Assembly (NCBI GenBank): GCA_002796025.1
Contig: PCVQ01000004.1
Coordinates: 33,404 to 50,563 of the forward strand
Reading direction: 5' to 3'
DNA from: Candidatus Peregrinibacteria bacterium CG11_big_fil_rev_8_21_14_0_20_46_8
GTDB lineage: Bacteria; Patescibacteriota; Gracilibacteria; UBA1369; UM-FILTER-53-11
Length of the DNA stretch: 17,160 nt
Made by a program: the position numbers and the translations under genes. Under the pieces are notes generated by a model. That model was given only the letters and a program-made list of their open reading frames with translations. It ran no database searches and was not told where the DNA came from. Shown here piece by piece: positions 1 through 6,653 of the stretch. Within the stretch, counting starts at the first letter, position 1; each line of letters begins with the position of its first letter.

Positions 1-379
1 GCTCGCGTAGCAGTTTTCTAAATTCGATGTGTGAGAGTTCCTTTTCTCCGCGTGCTTTGCGTACACTCGCTACAGCACTTTTCAAAAAATTATTTACGCC
101 TACACCTGGAATCTCTTTCGGATATTGAAATGCTAAGAACAGACCGCGCTGGGCCCGCTTATCAGCTTTTAACTCGTTAACCTCTTCTCCATCCAGTTGG
201 ATCGAGCCTCCGGTAACCTGATAACCAGGGTGGCCCATTATACAGTTAGCCAAGGTCGATTTACCTGAGCCGTTCGGACCCATAATCACATGCACCTCGC
301 CTGGTAAAATCTCTAAAGAGAGGCCCTGCAATATCTGTTTTTCTTCAATTCCTGCCTGTAAATTGGTAATTTTAAACAT
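1..379 (-). CDS. sufC: Fe-S assembly ATPase SufC, N-terminal part (runs off the window)
   Basis: This is the first 126 codons of an ABC-type ATPase; the rest lies beyond base 1. SufC is the cytoplasmic ATPase of the SufBCD scaffold that assembles Fe-S clusters. The visible part starts MFKITNLQAGIEEKQILQGL and carries the Walker A motif GPNGSGKS (about residues 34-41). The stretch MGHPGYQVTGGSIQLDGEEV follows, then the Q-loop segment FLAFQYPKEIPGV. The 'HP.Y..T.G.I...G' and 'AFQYP.EIPGV' stretches are specific to SufC among ABC ATPases. The ATG at 379 is the natural start, with the first beta strand beginning directly. No Shine-Dalgarno sequence is visible. The gene is divergent from lgt with only 30 bp between start codons, and sufB/sufD would be expected further left. 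The signature motif and Walker B are outside the window, so intactness cannot be judged. Confidence 0.93.
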   Translation of the reverse strand, partial: MFKITNLQAGIEEKQILQGLSLEILPGEVHVIMGPNGSGKSTLANCIMGHPGYQVTGGSIQLDGEEVNELKADKRAQRGLFLAFQYPKEIPGVGVNNFLKSAVASVRKARGEKELSHIEFRKLLRE

Positions 380-388
380 AGGGCGCTC

Positions 389-394
389 ATTCTA
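389..394 (-). promoter_or_regulatory. -10 box of sufC (TAGAAT)
   Basis: TAGAAT (5/6 to TATAAT) on the minus strand ends 9 nt before the sufC ATG, so the mRNA would have a leader of only a few nucleotides. It lies back to back with the lgt -10 box, 3 bp apart. No convincing -35 is seen. Confidence 0.5.
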
Positions 395-397
395 GCG

Positions 398-403
398 TAT
401 AAT
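398..403 (+). promoter_or_regulatory. -10 box of lgt, leaderless spacing (TATAAT)
   Basis: A perfect TATAAT ends 6 nt before the lgt ATG. A transcription start about 7 nt after the box would fall on or next to the A of the start codon, giving a leaderless mRNA. No ribosome binding site is present. Confidence 0.65.
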
Positions 404-409
404 GCCAAT

Positions 410-1192
410 ATGTTCCAGTCTCCCGGTCAAGTTGCTTTTTCACTCGGTCCGCTTACAGTCCATTGGTACGGCCTCTTCATTGCACTTGGAATTCTTGTAG
501 CATACCTGTATGCCCGGTCGGAATTTCGGCGGCAGCAAATTGCAGTACACCATTTGGAGAATCTCTTCTTCTATATGGTTGTGGCAGGAATTATCGGTGC
601 GAGAATTTACTATGTGCTCTTTAGTTTAGATTTTTTCCTCGCTCAGCCACTCGAGATTGTACAGATATGGCATGGCGGATTGGCAATTCATGGTGCCCTC
701 ATAGGCGGGGGACTTGCTCTGCTTGCCTATACGAGAAAACATCATTTGCATCTAATCCGACTCCTGGATGCTTTTTTACCCGGTGTACTTTTGGCGCAAG
801 CTTTTGGGCGCTGGGGAAACTTTTTTAATTCAGAGGCATTTGGGGAGCCAACTAATCTTCCTTGGAAATTGTTTATCCCGCTTGAAAATCGCCCTCTTGG
901 ATATGAAGAATTTGATTTTTTTCATCCTACTTTCTTATACGAATCGCTTTGGAACTTTATTGGATTCGGAGTTTTAGCCTATATTGCGCGACACACAAAA
1001 AGACCTGGCCTGGTTTCATGCGGATATCTTATGTGGTACTCCTTCGGGCGCTTTTTTATCGAAGGATTGAGGTTGGACAGCCTCTATTTAGGTTCGATTA
1101 GAATTGCACAACTCGTGAGTGCTCTACTATTTGTAGCTGGTCTCGTTGGTTTGCGGTTTGTGATGCAGCGGGGTAAGATAAAAGATAACTAA
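410..1192 (+). CDS. lgt: Prolipoprotein diacylglyceryl transferase Lgt
   Basis: Lgt is an integral membrane enzyme that moves diacylglycerol from phosphatidylglycerol to the lipobox cysteine of prelipoproteins, the first step of lipoprotein maturation. The 260-aa length is typical. Family motifs are in order: the N-terminal VHWYGLFIALG (17-27), GARIYYVLF (63-71), the HGGLAIHGALIGG loop (88-100) and the Lgt signature GRWGNFFNSEAFG (133-145). Then come HPTFLYESLWN (172-182) and the C-terminal GRFFIEGLRLDS. By alignment from memory, R135 and H94 correspond to the essential arginine and histidine of the E. coli enzyme. There are about seven hydrophobic segments. The start follows a perfect -10 box by 6 nt. 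An HPF-family gene follows after 18 nt and may be co-transcribed. Confidence 0.96.
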   Translation: MFQSPGQVAFSLGPLTVHWYGLFIALGILVAYLYARSEFRRQQIAVHHLENLFFYMVVAGIIGARIYYVLFSLDFFLAQPLEIVQIWHGGLAIHGALIGGGLALLAYTRKHHLHLIRLLDAFLPGVLLAQAFGRWGNFFNSEAFGEPTNLPWKLFIPLENRPLGYEEFDFFHPTFLYESLWNFIGFGVLAYIARHTKRPGLVSCGYLMWYSFGRFFIEGLRLDSLYLGSIRIAQLVSALLFVAGLVGLRFVMQRGKIKDN

Positions 1193-1210
1193 TCTTTAAC
1201 CTGCCCCACT

Positions 1211-1591
1211 ATGGAAACAGTTTTTTACTTTAAGAATATGGTTGCAAAAGATGAAGATGTATTGAGATCGTATGTGTTGCAAAAAGTTGAGAAAATTGAA
1301 CGACTTATGGCGGAGCATCCGGACGATGCAGTTTTATTGGAGGTAAAGGCTGAGCGTTTTGAGAAGCATAATGCATATGATGTTGAATTTATTCTTACTA
1401 TTCCTTCAGAGAAATTTATGGCACGCGAAACAAGCCATTCTATTACTAAAGCGGTTGATTTTGCGAAATCGCGGCTTGAAACACAACTTACGAAGCATCT
1501 CGACATTAATGCGCGTAAGCATCGTATCGTTAAAGCGCGCGGCAAAGAGAAGCGCCATGTGATTGCTAGCCCGCATTTTACCGAACTGTAA
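1211..1591 (+). CDS. hpf: Ribosome hibernation promoting factor, short form (HPF/RaiA family)
   Basis: This is a 126-aa protein of the sigma-54 modulation/S30EA family, whose members bind in the decoding channel of the 30S subunit and inactivate ribosomes in stationary phase. The family fold is visible as an early beta strand, an amphipathic helix (DEDVLRSYVLQKVEKIERLM) and paired strands (LLEVKAERF and YDVEFILTIPSEKFMARET). The last helix, SITKAVDFAKSRLETQLTKH, leads into a basic tail (ARKHRIVKARGKEKRH). The C-terminal dimerisation domain of long HPF is absent, so this is the short type. An early charged insertion (MAEHPDDA) is unusual but compatible. It starts 18 nt after lgt with no Shine-Dalgarno sequence, so co-transcription with lgt is likely. 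Its 3' end overlaps the convergent DUF3307 gene by 14 nt. Confidence 0.85.
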   Translation: METVFYFKNMVAKDEDVLRSYVLQKVEKIERLMAEHPDDAVLLEVKAERFEKHNAYDVEFILTIPSEKFMARETSHSITKAVDFAKSRLETQLTKHLDINARKHRIVKARGKEKRHVIASPHFTEL

Positions 1592-2090
1592 TGCTCGCAA
1601 TAAAGAAGGCAATAAAACAAAGTGCAATTGCAGCAAAGCGTTTTTGCTGTGCTTCTAGTGTCTTAGTAGGATGATTCTTTATGTTTAGGAGATTGTGTGT
1701 TGCAAAGAAGAGGCTTGCGAAGAAGAGAAGAAGCCCGCTGCTAACCCCGGTGTTGTCGAACCAGAATTCCGGCAGTGTAATAAAGCGTGCAGCAACTACA
1801 AGGACAACCAGGTGCCCTGCTTGATCCAGCAGAAATCCAAGCTCGAAATCGTGTTTGCTCTTTTTGAAGTAGCGTACTTTGCTGTAATCAATCAGACCGT
1901 GGAGGATAGTGACAGTGCCAATTGCGAGCGCAGCTTGTGAATTCAGTTGGAACACAAGCAGTGCCATTATAATTCCGTGAATTGCGGCGTGAATTACGAT
2001 GCCGTCAATTGTCCTTTCTTTCCAACTTACTAACTTTGTCGGTTGCAAAAGAAAGTCTGCAACAAGATGTGAGATGAAGAGGGGATTCAT
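1578..2090 (-). CDS. DUF3307-family membrane protein
   Basis: This is a 170-aa very hydrophobic protein with about five membrane segments (near 31-49, 52-67, 84-104, 115-134 and 152-168). The start ISHLVADFLLQPTKLVSWK and the polar residues buried in the helices (H8, D12, H34, H38, H64, D68, D89, Q90, H93) match the pattern of DUF3307, a membrane family of unknown function whose repeated His/Asp pairs suggest metal binding or catalysis. The ATG shares one base with the stop of the upstream cyclic-nucleotide-binding gene (TAATG), which indicates translational coupling and one operon. The 3' end overlaps the convergent hpf gene by 14 nt. The family call is from memory of the motif and no function is claimed. 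Confidence 0.75.
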   Translation of the reverse strand: MNPLFISHLVADFLLQPTKLVSWKERTIDGIVIHAAIHGIIMALLVFQLNSQAALAIGTVTILHGLIDYSKVRYFKKSKHDFELGFLLDQAGHLVVLVVAARFITLPEFWFDNTGVSSGLLLFFASLFFATHNLLNIKNHPTKTLEAQQKRFAAIALCFIAFFIASITVR

Positions 2091-2536
2091 TATATTTCGT
2101 TTGGATTTTGAGCGTTTTGTTTGTCGCGTTCTATATAGGTATTGGATACCTTTGTCGCAAGTTCCGGCAGATTCTCCATAAGTTTAATGAAGTCGTCTTT
2201 TTTCAGTTCAAAAACCTGGCATTCGTCCATTGCTGTGGCCGTTGCATTCCGCGGTTTATCAGAAACGAGCCCCATTTCGCCAAAGAAGTTGTTGTCTGCC
2301 AAGGTTGCTACTTCTTGATCGCTGCGGCTGATTTTTACAATCCCATTTTTAATAATGTACATATTGCCGGCCTCATCGCCCTCTTTAAAAAACACATGCC
2401 CCACAGGGTAGTAGTTCATAGTCACATTGTTGATAATCTGCTGGTGCTCTTCTTGTGTTAACTGTGCGAAAAATGGAATTTGTTTGAGGATTGGAAGCAG
2501 TGAGTCCATACGAGTTGTGTTATCTGATACTTCCAT
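2090..2536 (-). CDS. Stand-alone cyclic-nucleotide-binding domain protein
   Basis: This is a single cNMP-binding domain of about 148 aa with no DNA-binding HTH behind it, so it is not a complete Crp/Fnr regulator. It begins with ILKQIPFFAQLTQEE, followed by the beta roll (VFFKEGDEAGNMYIIKNGIVKI). The phosphate-binding cassette FGEMGLVSDKPRNATA keeps the Glu and the Arg that contact cyclic nucleotide in CRP and PKA. It is coupled to the downstream DUF3307 membrane gene by a 1-nt overlap and may act as its sensor subunit (inference). The start is uncertain. ATG 2536 is used here, but an extended -10 box ends only 2 nt before it, so transcription may start past it. ATG 2509 (MDSLLPILKQ, 139 aa) then becomes likely. 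The longer reading from 2602 runs through the leuS promoter and is rejected. Confidence 0.85.
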   Translation of the reverse strand: MEVSDNTTRMDSLLPILKQIPFFAQLTQEEHQQIINNVTMNYYPVGHVFFKEGDEAGNMYIIKNGIVKISRSDQEVATLADNNFFGEMGLVSDKPRNATATAMDECQVFELKKDDFIKLMENLPELATKVSNTYIERDKQNAQNPNEI

Positions 2537-2538
2537 AT

Positions 2539-2547
2539 ATAATACCA
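2539..2547 (-). promoter_or_regulatory. Extended -10 box of the cNMP-domain gene (TGGTATTAT)
   Basis: TGnTATTAT on the minus strand ends 2 nt before ATG 2536. A start 6-7 nt downstream falls inside the MEVS codons, which would leave ATG 2509 as the first usable start with a leader of about 20 nt. Confidence 0.5.
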
Positions 2548-2561
2548 TGAATAGGGGCGGC

Positions 2562-2589
2562 TGGACAAGTCCGTGCCCTAAGGTGTAAT
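2562..2589 (+). promoter_or_regulatory. leuS promoter (TGGACA - 16 bp - TGTAAT)
   Basis: The -35 TGGACA (2562-2567) and -10 TGTAAT (2584-2589) each match the consensus at 5 of 6 positions, with a 16-bp spacer. The predicted transcription start near 2596 leaves a leader of about 6 nt before ATG 2603, with no Shine-Dalgarno sequence. Confidence 0.55.
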
Positions 2590-2602
2590 CTAAGCCGCAC
2601 AT

Positions 2603-4990
2603 ATGCAGTACAATCCACGAGAAATCGAGCAGAAGTGGCAGAAGAGCTGGGCTGATGCAGGCACATATGAGGTAGATATGGCCGATGCTGCGAAAAAGTT
2701 CTACTGCTTAGTAATGTTTCCGTACCCTTCGGGAGATAAGTTGCACGTTGGGCATTGGTATAACTACGGGCCGGTAGATTCGTACGCCCGTTATATGCAG
2801 ATGAAGGGTTTTCGGGTTTTTGAGCCGTTTGGTTTTGATAGTTTTGGATTGCCTGCTGAAAATTATGCAATTAAAACCGGTGTGCCGCCAAAAGAATCGA
2901 CAGAAAAGAATGTTGAGTATATGCGCAAGCAAATTCGCGCTATTGGTACGATGTACGATTGGAGTAAAGAAGTGGTAACGAGCTCACCTGAATATTATAA
3001 CTGGACGCAGTGGGTATTTTTGGAGTTATACCGGCGCGAGCTGGCATATAAGAAAAAGGCTCCGGTGAACTGGTGCCCGAAGTGCCAGACAGTCTTGGCG
3101 AACGAGCAGGTGAGTGATGGCCGTTGTGAGCGCTGCGGAAGTGAGGTGACGAAGAAAGAGTTAACCCAGTGGTTCTTTAATATTAAAGAGTATGCAGAGG
3201 ATTTGCTCCAGCACGAGGGTTTGGATTGGCCGGAAAAGACGATTTTGATGCAGAAAAACTGGATTGGAAAGAGTGTTGGCTGTGATGTCTCTTGGGAAGT
3301 TGACGGTCACAATTTAGTTTTGGATACCTTTACTACAACAGTAGATACAGTATATGGCGTTACTTTTGTCGTGATTTCCCCTGAGCATCCCGAGTTGAAA
3401 AGTATAGTGACTGATTCGCAGCGCGCCGAAGTTGAGCAGTATATTGAGGAAGCAAAGAAGCGCTCTGATATTGAACGTATGGCAGAAGACCGGGAAAAGA
3501 CCGGTGTCTTTACCGGCAGCTATGTTATTAATCCTTTTAATGGTGAAAAGGTGCCGCTGTGGGTTGCCGACTATGTTTTGATGAATTATGGAACCGGCGT
3601 GGTAATGGGCGTTCCGGCACACGACCAGCGCGACATGGATTTTGCTGAGAAGTATATGCTGAAGATTGTGCAGAGTGTGGTGGATGAGAAGGGCGAAAGC
3701 TTTGTCTATGATGATGTCGATAAATACAATGTGAAGGGGAGGATTATCGATTCCGGCGAATTCACGGATTTGCCGATTTTGGAGGGTCGCGAAAAGATGA
3801 TCGAGTATATGGAAAAAAAGAAGATTGGCCGTGCAAAAATTCAGTATAAACTGCGCGACTGGCTGATCTCGCGTCAGCGCTATTGGGGTGCTCCGATTCC
3901 AATTGTCTATGATCCCGAAGGCAATGCACATCCTGTACCCGAAGAGCACTTGCCGTGGATGTTGCCGACTGATGTCGATTATTTACCGAAAGGTAAGGCG
4001 CCGCTGGCAAGTTCCGAGGAATTTGTTGCGCGTACCGAAAAGATTTTTGGAAAGGGATGGCGGCCCGAGGTCGATACCATGGATACCTTTGTAGATAGCA
4101 GCTGGTACTTTTTGAGATATCCAAACCCGCAAAAAGAGGACGGCCCCTTTGATAAAGAGCTGGTTAAAAAATGGCTGCCGGTCGATATGTATGTTGGCGG
4201 TCCGGAGCACGCGTGCATGCACTTGCTGTACGCCCGCTTTATTCATAAAGTTCTGATGGATGATAAAAAGGCCGAGCCGTTTAAGCGCTTGGTGCACCAG
4301 GGATTAATAACCAAAGACGGCGCAAAAATGAGTAAGAGTAAGGGAAACGTGGTCTCGCCCGACGAGTTTGTAGAAAAGTATGGAAGCGATATTTTTCGCA
4401 TGTATTTGATGTTTATGGGACCCTTTACCGAGGGCGGTGACTGGAGCGATCGCGGTATAACCGGCATTGCACGCTTTGCGGATCGAGTGTGGAACTTTAT
4501 TCATGGTGAGCATGTTGGAAAAGATTCAGATGAAGTTTTGCGTGCACTTCACGGTGCCATTAAAAAGGCGAGTGAAGATATGGAGAAGTTGCAGTTTAAT
4601 ACTGTCTTGGCTGGGCTTATGTCATTTATTAATGTTGCTTTGGCACCGGGCGCAACTATCGAAGCAAAAAAGCAGTTTTTACAGCTGCTGGCTCCATTAG
4701 CACCGCATTTAGCAGAAGAGTGTTGGGAATTCCTAGGAGAAAATAAGACGATCTTTGATGCCGGCTGGCCTTCTTACGACCAAAAGTATTTAGTTGCGCA
4801 GGAGTTTGAGCTCGTTGTGCAAGTAAATGGTAAGGTGCGAGCAAAGTTGATGGTTCCAGCTGAGGTGAGTAAAGAAGATGCATTGAAATTGGCCCTTGAG
4901 AATGAAAATGTAAAATCCCATTTAGAGGGTAAGCAGATGAAAAAAGAGATCTATGTGCCCGGTAAGCTGGTGAATCTTGTGGTGAGTTAG
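2603..4990 (+). CDS. leuS: Leucyl-tRNA synthetase
   Basis: LeuRS is a class I aminoacyl-tRNA synthetase that charges tRNA-Leu. The protein is 795 aa, somewhat shorter than the roughly 860 aa of E. coli. Motifs in order are: PYPSGDKLHVGH with the HIGH-type motif HVGH (48-51); a zinc-binding knuckle with C158, C161, C175 and C178; the CP1 editing domain with TTTVDTVYG (244-252) and MGVPAHDQRDMDF (335-347); RDWLISRQRYWGAPIP; and KMSKS (575-579). The C-terminal part VVQVNGKVRAKLMVP is the small C-terminal domain of bacterial LeuRS. The editing motif normally reads TTRPDT; here Arg-Pro is replaced by Thr-Val while the Asp and final Thr are kept. The gene is convergent with the pilin-like gene with only a 2-nt gap and no hairpin terminator. 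Confidence 0.98.
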   Translation: MQYNPREIEQKWQKSWADAGTYEVDMADAAKKFYCLVMFPYPSGDKLHVGHWYNYGPVDSYARYMQMKGFRVFEPFGFDSFGLPAENYAIKTGVPPKESTEKNVEYMRKQIRAIGTMYDWSKEVVTSSPEYYNWTQWVFLELYRRELAYKKKAPVNWCPKCQTVLANEQVSDGRCERCGSEVTKKELTQWFFNIKEYAEDLLQHEGLDWPEKTILMQKNWIGKSVGCDVSWEVDGHNLVLDTFTTTVDTVYGVTFVVISPEHPELKSIVTDSQRAEVEQYIEEAKKRSDIERMAEDREKTGVFTGSYVINPFNGEKVPLWVADYVLMNYGTGVVMGVPAHDQRDMDFAEKYMLKIVQSVVDEKGESFVYDDVDKYNVKGRIIDSGEFTDLPILEGREKMIEYMEKKKIGRAKIQYKLRDWLISRQRYWGAPIPIVYDPEGNAHPVPEEHLPWMLPTDVDYLPKGKAPLASSEEFVARTEKIFGKGWRPEVDTMDTFVDSSWYFLRYPNPQKEDGPFDKELVKKWLPVDMYVGGPEHACMHLLYARFIHKVLMDDKKAEPFKRLVHQGLITKDGAKMSKSKGNVVSPDEFVEKYGSDIFRMYLMFMGPFTEGGDWSDRGITGIARFADRVWNFIHGEHVGKDSDEVLRALHGAIKKASEDMEKLQFNTVLAGLMSFINVALAPGATIEAKKQFLQLLAPLAPHLAEECWEFLGENKTIFDAGWPSYDQKYLVAQEFELVVQVNGKVRAKLMVPAEVSKEDALKLALENENVKSHLEGKQMKKEIYVPGKLVNLVVS

Positions 4991-4992
4991 AA

Positions 4993-5553
4993 CTATGGTG
5001 TTGCGAACTGTGGTGTGCCCGATGCCCGATGAATAGTGAAGAGGCGCTGGCGGGGATTTTGCTGATTACGTTCTCTAATTTCAATCCGTATTTGTTTTGT
5101 GTTCAAGTTGCCAGTATATGCTGTAACAGCGCACTCGAATATAGGAGTTCCTGTTTGTGTTTGATACATTATTCTTGAGGTCAGATTACAGGCTTGCTGC
5201 TGTTGATCTTGATAGAAAAGAATATCCAATCCCTGATTGCCTAAATCTATCCTTTCCAGCTGTGTTTCTGCGCCGCTTGTGCTAACGCTAGAAAGCACAA
5301 CAGTAACAGGCTGATTAGGATTCGCAATCAGCGGTTGCGGTATCGTTATGCGATATTCCGCAATTTGACTGTCCTTACTCGCCAGTGCATTACCGCGGGC
5401 TTCTTGAATTAAATTGGTGACTGCATTGTAGGCATTATTCATCCGCTGTTCGGCGAGTACGCCATTTGCTGTCCCAACGGCCACTGCCGCAAGAATTAGC
5501 AAAATCGCAACAACGACAAGTAACTCTATAATGCTGTAGGCAGCGCGATTCAT
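4993..5553 (-). CDS. Type IV pilin-like / pseudopilin protein
   Basis: This is a 186-aa protein with a class III prepilin signal: a short positive leader MNRAA, then YSIIELLVVVAILLILAAVA. The glutamate falls at +5 of the mature form if cleavage follows A5. The Gly usually found at -1 is Ala, and the +1 residue is Tyr rather than Phe. The hydrophobic stretch continues into an amphipathic helix (AEQRMNNAYNAVTNLIQEAR), as in GspH/FimT-like pseudopilins, followed by a beta-rich C-terminal half with two Cys (near residues 121 and 139) that could form a disulfide. It would act at the cell surface in a type IV pilus or DNA-uptake machine. No other pilus gene is in this window. The start at 5553 is set by the pilin leader and a -10 box 7 nt upstream; the longer frame to 5688 only overlaps rsmI. 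Confidence 0.88.
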   Translation of the reverse strand: MNRAAYSIIELLVVVAILLILAAVAVGTANGVLAEQRMNNAYNAVTNLIQEARGNALASKDSQIAEYRITIPQPLIANPNQPVTVVLSSVSTSGAETQLERIDLGNQGLDILFYQDQQQQACNLTSRIMYQTQTGTPIFECAVTAYTGNLNTKQIRIEIRERNQQNPRQRLFTIHRASGTPQFATP

Positions 5554-5560
5554 TAAACGT

Positions 5561-5566
5561 AGTATA
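5561..5566 (-). promoter_or_regulatory. -10 box of the pilin gene, leaderless spacing (TATACT)
   Basis: TATACT (5/6) ends exactly 7 nt before ATG 5553 and directly abuts the rsmI stop codon, so the pilin gene has its own promoter in a 13-nt gap and would give a leaderless mRNA. Confidence 0.55.
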
Positions 5567-6232
5567 TCAAATTGATTCGGGTCCAATGACCAGTGTGAAT
5601 TCTCCCTTAGGTTTTTTTGCTTTGAAGTGTTCACGCGCCTCTTCCAATGTACCGCGGAAATTTTCTTCGAATTTTTTTGTGAGTTCACGTCCTACAGATA
5701 TGCGGCGATTTCCCAAAAATTCATGCAGTTGTGAGAGTGTTTTTTCTATTCGATGCGGTGCTTCGTAAATCACGACCGTATATGGCAATTCCGCCAAAGA
5801 TTTCAAAAGGGTTTGTCTGCCTTTTTTTAAGGGCAAAAAGCCAAGATAAAGGAATCGGTTTGCAGGAAGGCCGCTTCCTACCAATGCAGTGAGGAGTGCA
5901 CTTGCACCGGGAATAACTTCAATGGTAATGCCGCGTGCAATTGCATCGCGTATAAGCACATAACCCGGGTCGGAAATGCCAGGAGTTCCGGCATCCGAGA
6001 TAAGTGCTAAATTCTCACCTCGTCCTAGTCGCTCTAAAACTTGCTCAAGCTGCGCAGGCGTAGTGTGTGCATGAAACGAGAGCAAGGGAGTCGTAATTTC
6101 ATATTTATTAAGAAGAATTTTTGCATGCCGCGTATCTTCGGCAACGATAAAATCTGCCTCCTTTAAGGTACGAATCGCCCGGAGTGTCATATCTTCTAAA
6201 TTTCCAATTGGTGTAGAGACAATGTGAAGCAT
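5567..6232 (-). CDS. rsmI: 16S rRNA (cytidine-1402-2'-O)-methyltransferase RsmI, short form
   Basis: RsmI uses S-adenosylmethionine to 2'-O-methylate C1402 in the decoding centre of 16S rRNA. This is a tetrapyrrole-methylase-fold protein with the expected motifs: VSTPIGNLEDMTLRA (5-19), VAEDTRHAKILL (30-41), SDAGTPGISDPG (79-90), VIPGASALLTAL (106-117) and YEAPHRIEKTL. At 221 aa it is about 60 aa shorter than the E. coli enzyme and ends right after the methylase core (GEFTLVIGP), so the C-terminal extension is missing. It follows tsaB after a 2-nt gap, which indicates coupled expression; both enzymes act on translation-related RNA. Start ATG 6232 gives the canonical N-terminus. Confidence 0.95.
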   Translation of the reverse strand: MLHIVSTPIGNLEDMTLRAIRTLKEADFIVAEDTRHAKILLNKYEITTPLLSFHAHTTPAQLEQVLERLGRGENLALISDAGTPGISDPGYVLIRDAIARGITIEVIPGASALLTALVGSGLPANRFLYLGFLPLKKGRQTLLKSLAELPYTVVIYEAPHRIEKTLSQLHEFLGNRRISVGRELTKKFEENFRGTLEEAREHFKAKKPKGEFTLVIGPESI

Positions 6233-6234
6233 GG

Positions 6235-6630
6235 TTATTTTTTGGCCTTTGTAATGGAAGGTGGACGCAAATATATTGGGCTTACATTTTTTACTTTTCG
6301 GTGGCCTTGCTGAATCACAGCAGAAAGTGATGTTTCGATTTCTTGTGCGGAGATCTCGAAAAGTTCTGCTTGCAGCGCAAGTGCGAGAGTATTAGCCACT
6401 GTGATGCCGATGCGTAAAGCTCCATACGGTCCGGGTCCGCACACTACAATAATTTTCCTGATATCTTTAAATACAAACGAGTTCCGTAAGAGCAATTGTT
6501 CAATATTCGGCAGTAGTGTAATGGCTTCGTCTCTATTGCCGCGCCACTGGATTTCATCAATAAGCTGTTCGCCTTGTAGCAAGCAAACGCTTTCAGTTTC
6601 AGTTGCGGTATTGATTCCCAAAGTCAGCAT
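6235..6630 (-). CDS. tsaB: Miniature TsaB-like protein (t6A tRNA modification)
   Basis: TsaB is the scaffold partner of TsaD in making N6-threonylcarbamoyladenosine (t6A) at position 37 of ANN-decoding tRNAs. The N-terminal ASKHA domain is visible: LGINTATETESVCLL, then the helix LLPNIEQLLLRN, then GPGPYGALRIGITVANTLA (65-83), which corresponds to GPGSFTGLRIG in the family. The protein has only 131 aa against about 230 in E. coli. After residue 100 it jumps almost directly to a C-terminal SPIYLRPPS, which resembles the PVYLR motif at the end of full-length TsaB. The central part of the second domain therefore seems deleted while the extreme C-terminus is kept. It sits 23 nt after the small basic gene and 2 nt before rsmI. 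An extended -10 box 7 nt upstream gives it its own leaderless promoter. Confidence 0.8.
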   Translation of the reverse strand: MLTLGINTATETESVCLLQGEQLIDEIQWRGNRDEAITLLPNIEQLLLRNSFVFKDIRKIIVVCGPGPYGALRIGITVANTLALALQAELFEISAQEIETSLSAVIQQGHRKVKNVSPIYLRPPSITKAKK

Positions 6631-6637
6631 TGCTGCC

Positions 6638-6646
6638 AGTGTAGCA
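6638..6646 (-). promoter_or_regulatory. Extended -10 box of tsaB, leaderless spacing (TGCTACACT)
   Basis: TGnTACACT on the minus strand ends 7 nt before the tsaB ATG (6630). The hexamer matches only 4/6, but the TG extension is present. It falls in the 23-nt gap after the small basic gene. Confidence 0.45.
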
Positions 6647-6653
6647 GATTTTT

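Noticed and set aside
2537..2602. An extension of the cNMP-domain gene to 2602.
   Set aside because: It would cover the leuS promoter and adds residues with no domain similarity.
3314..3949. A 211-aa open frame on the minus strand inside leuS.
   Set aside because: It lies wholly antisense to a clearly conserved synthetase, has no recognisable motif and has no promoter.
5554..5688. An N-terminal extension of the pilin-like protein by 45 residues.
   Set aside because: It overlaps the end of rsmI, would bury the prepilin leader inside the chain and bypasses the -10 box at 5561-5566.
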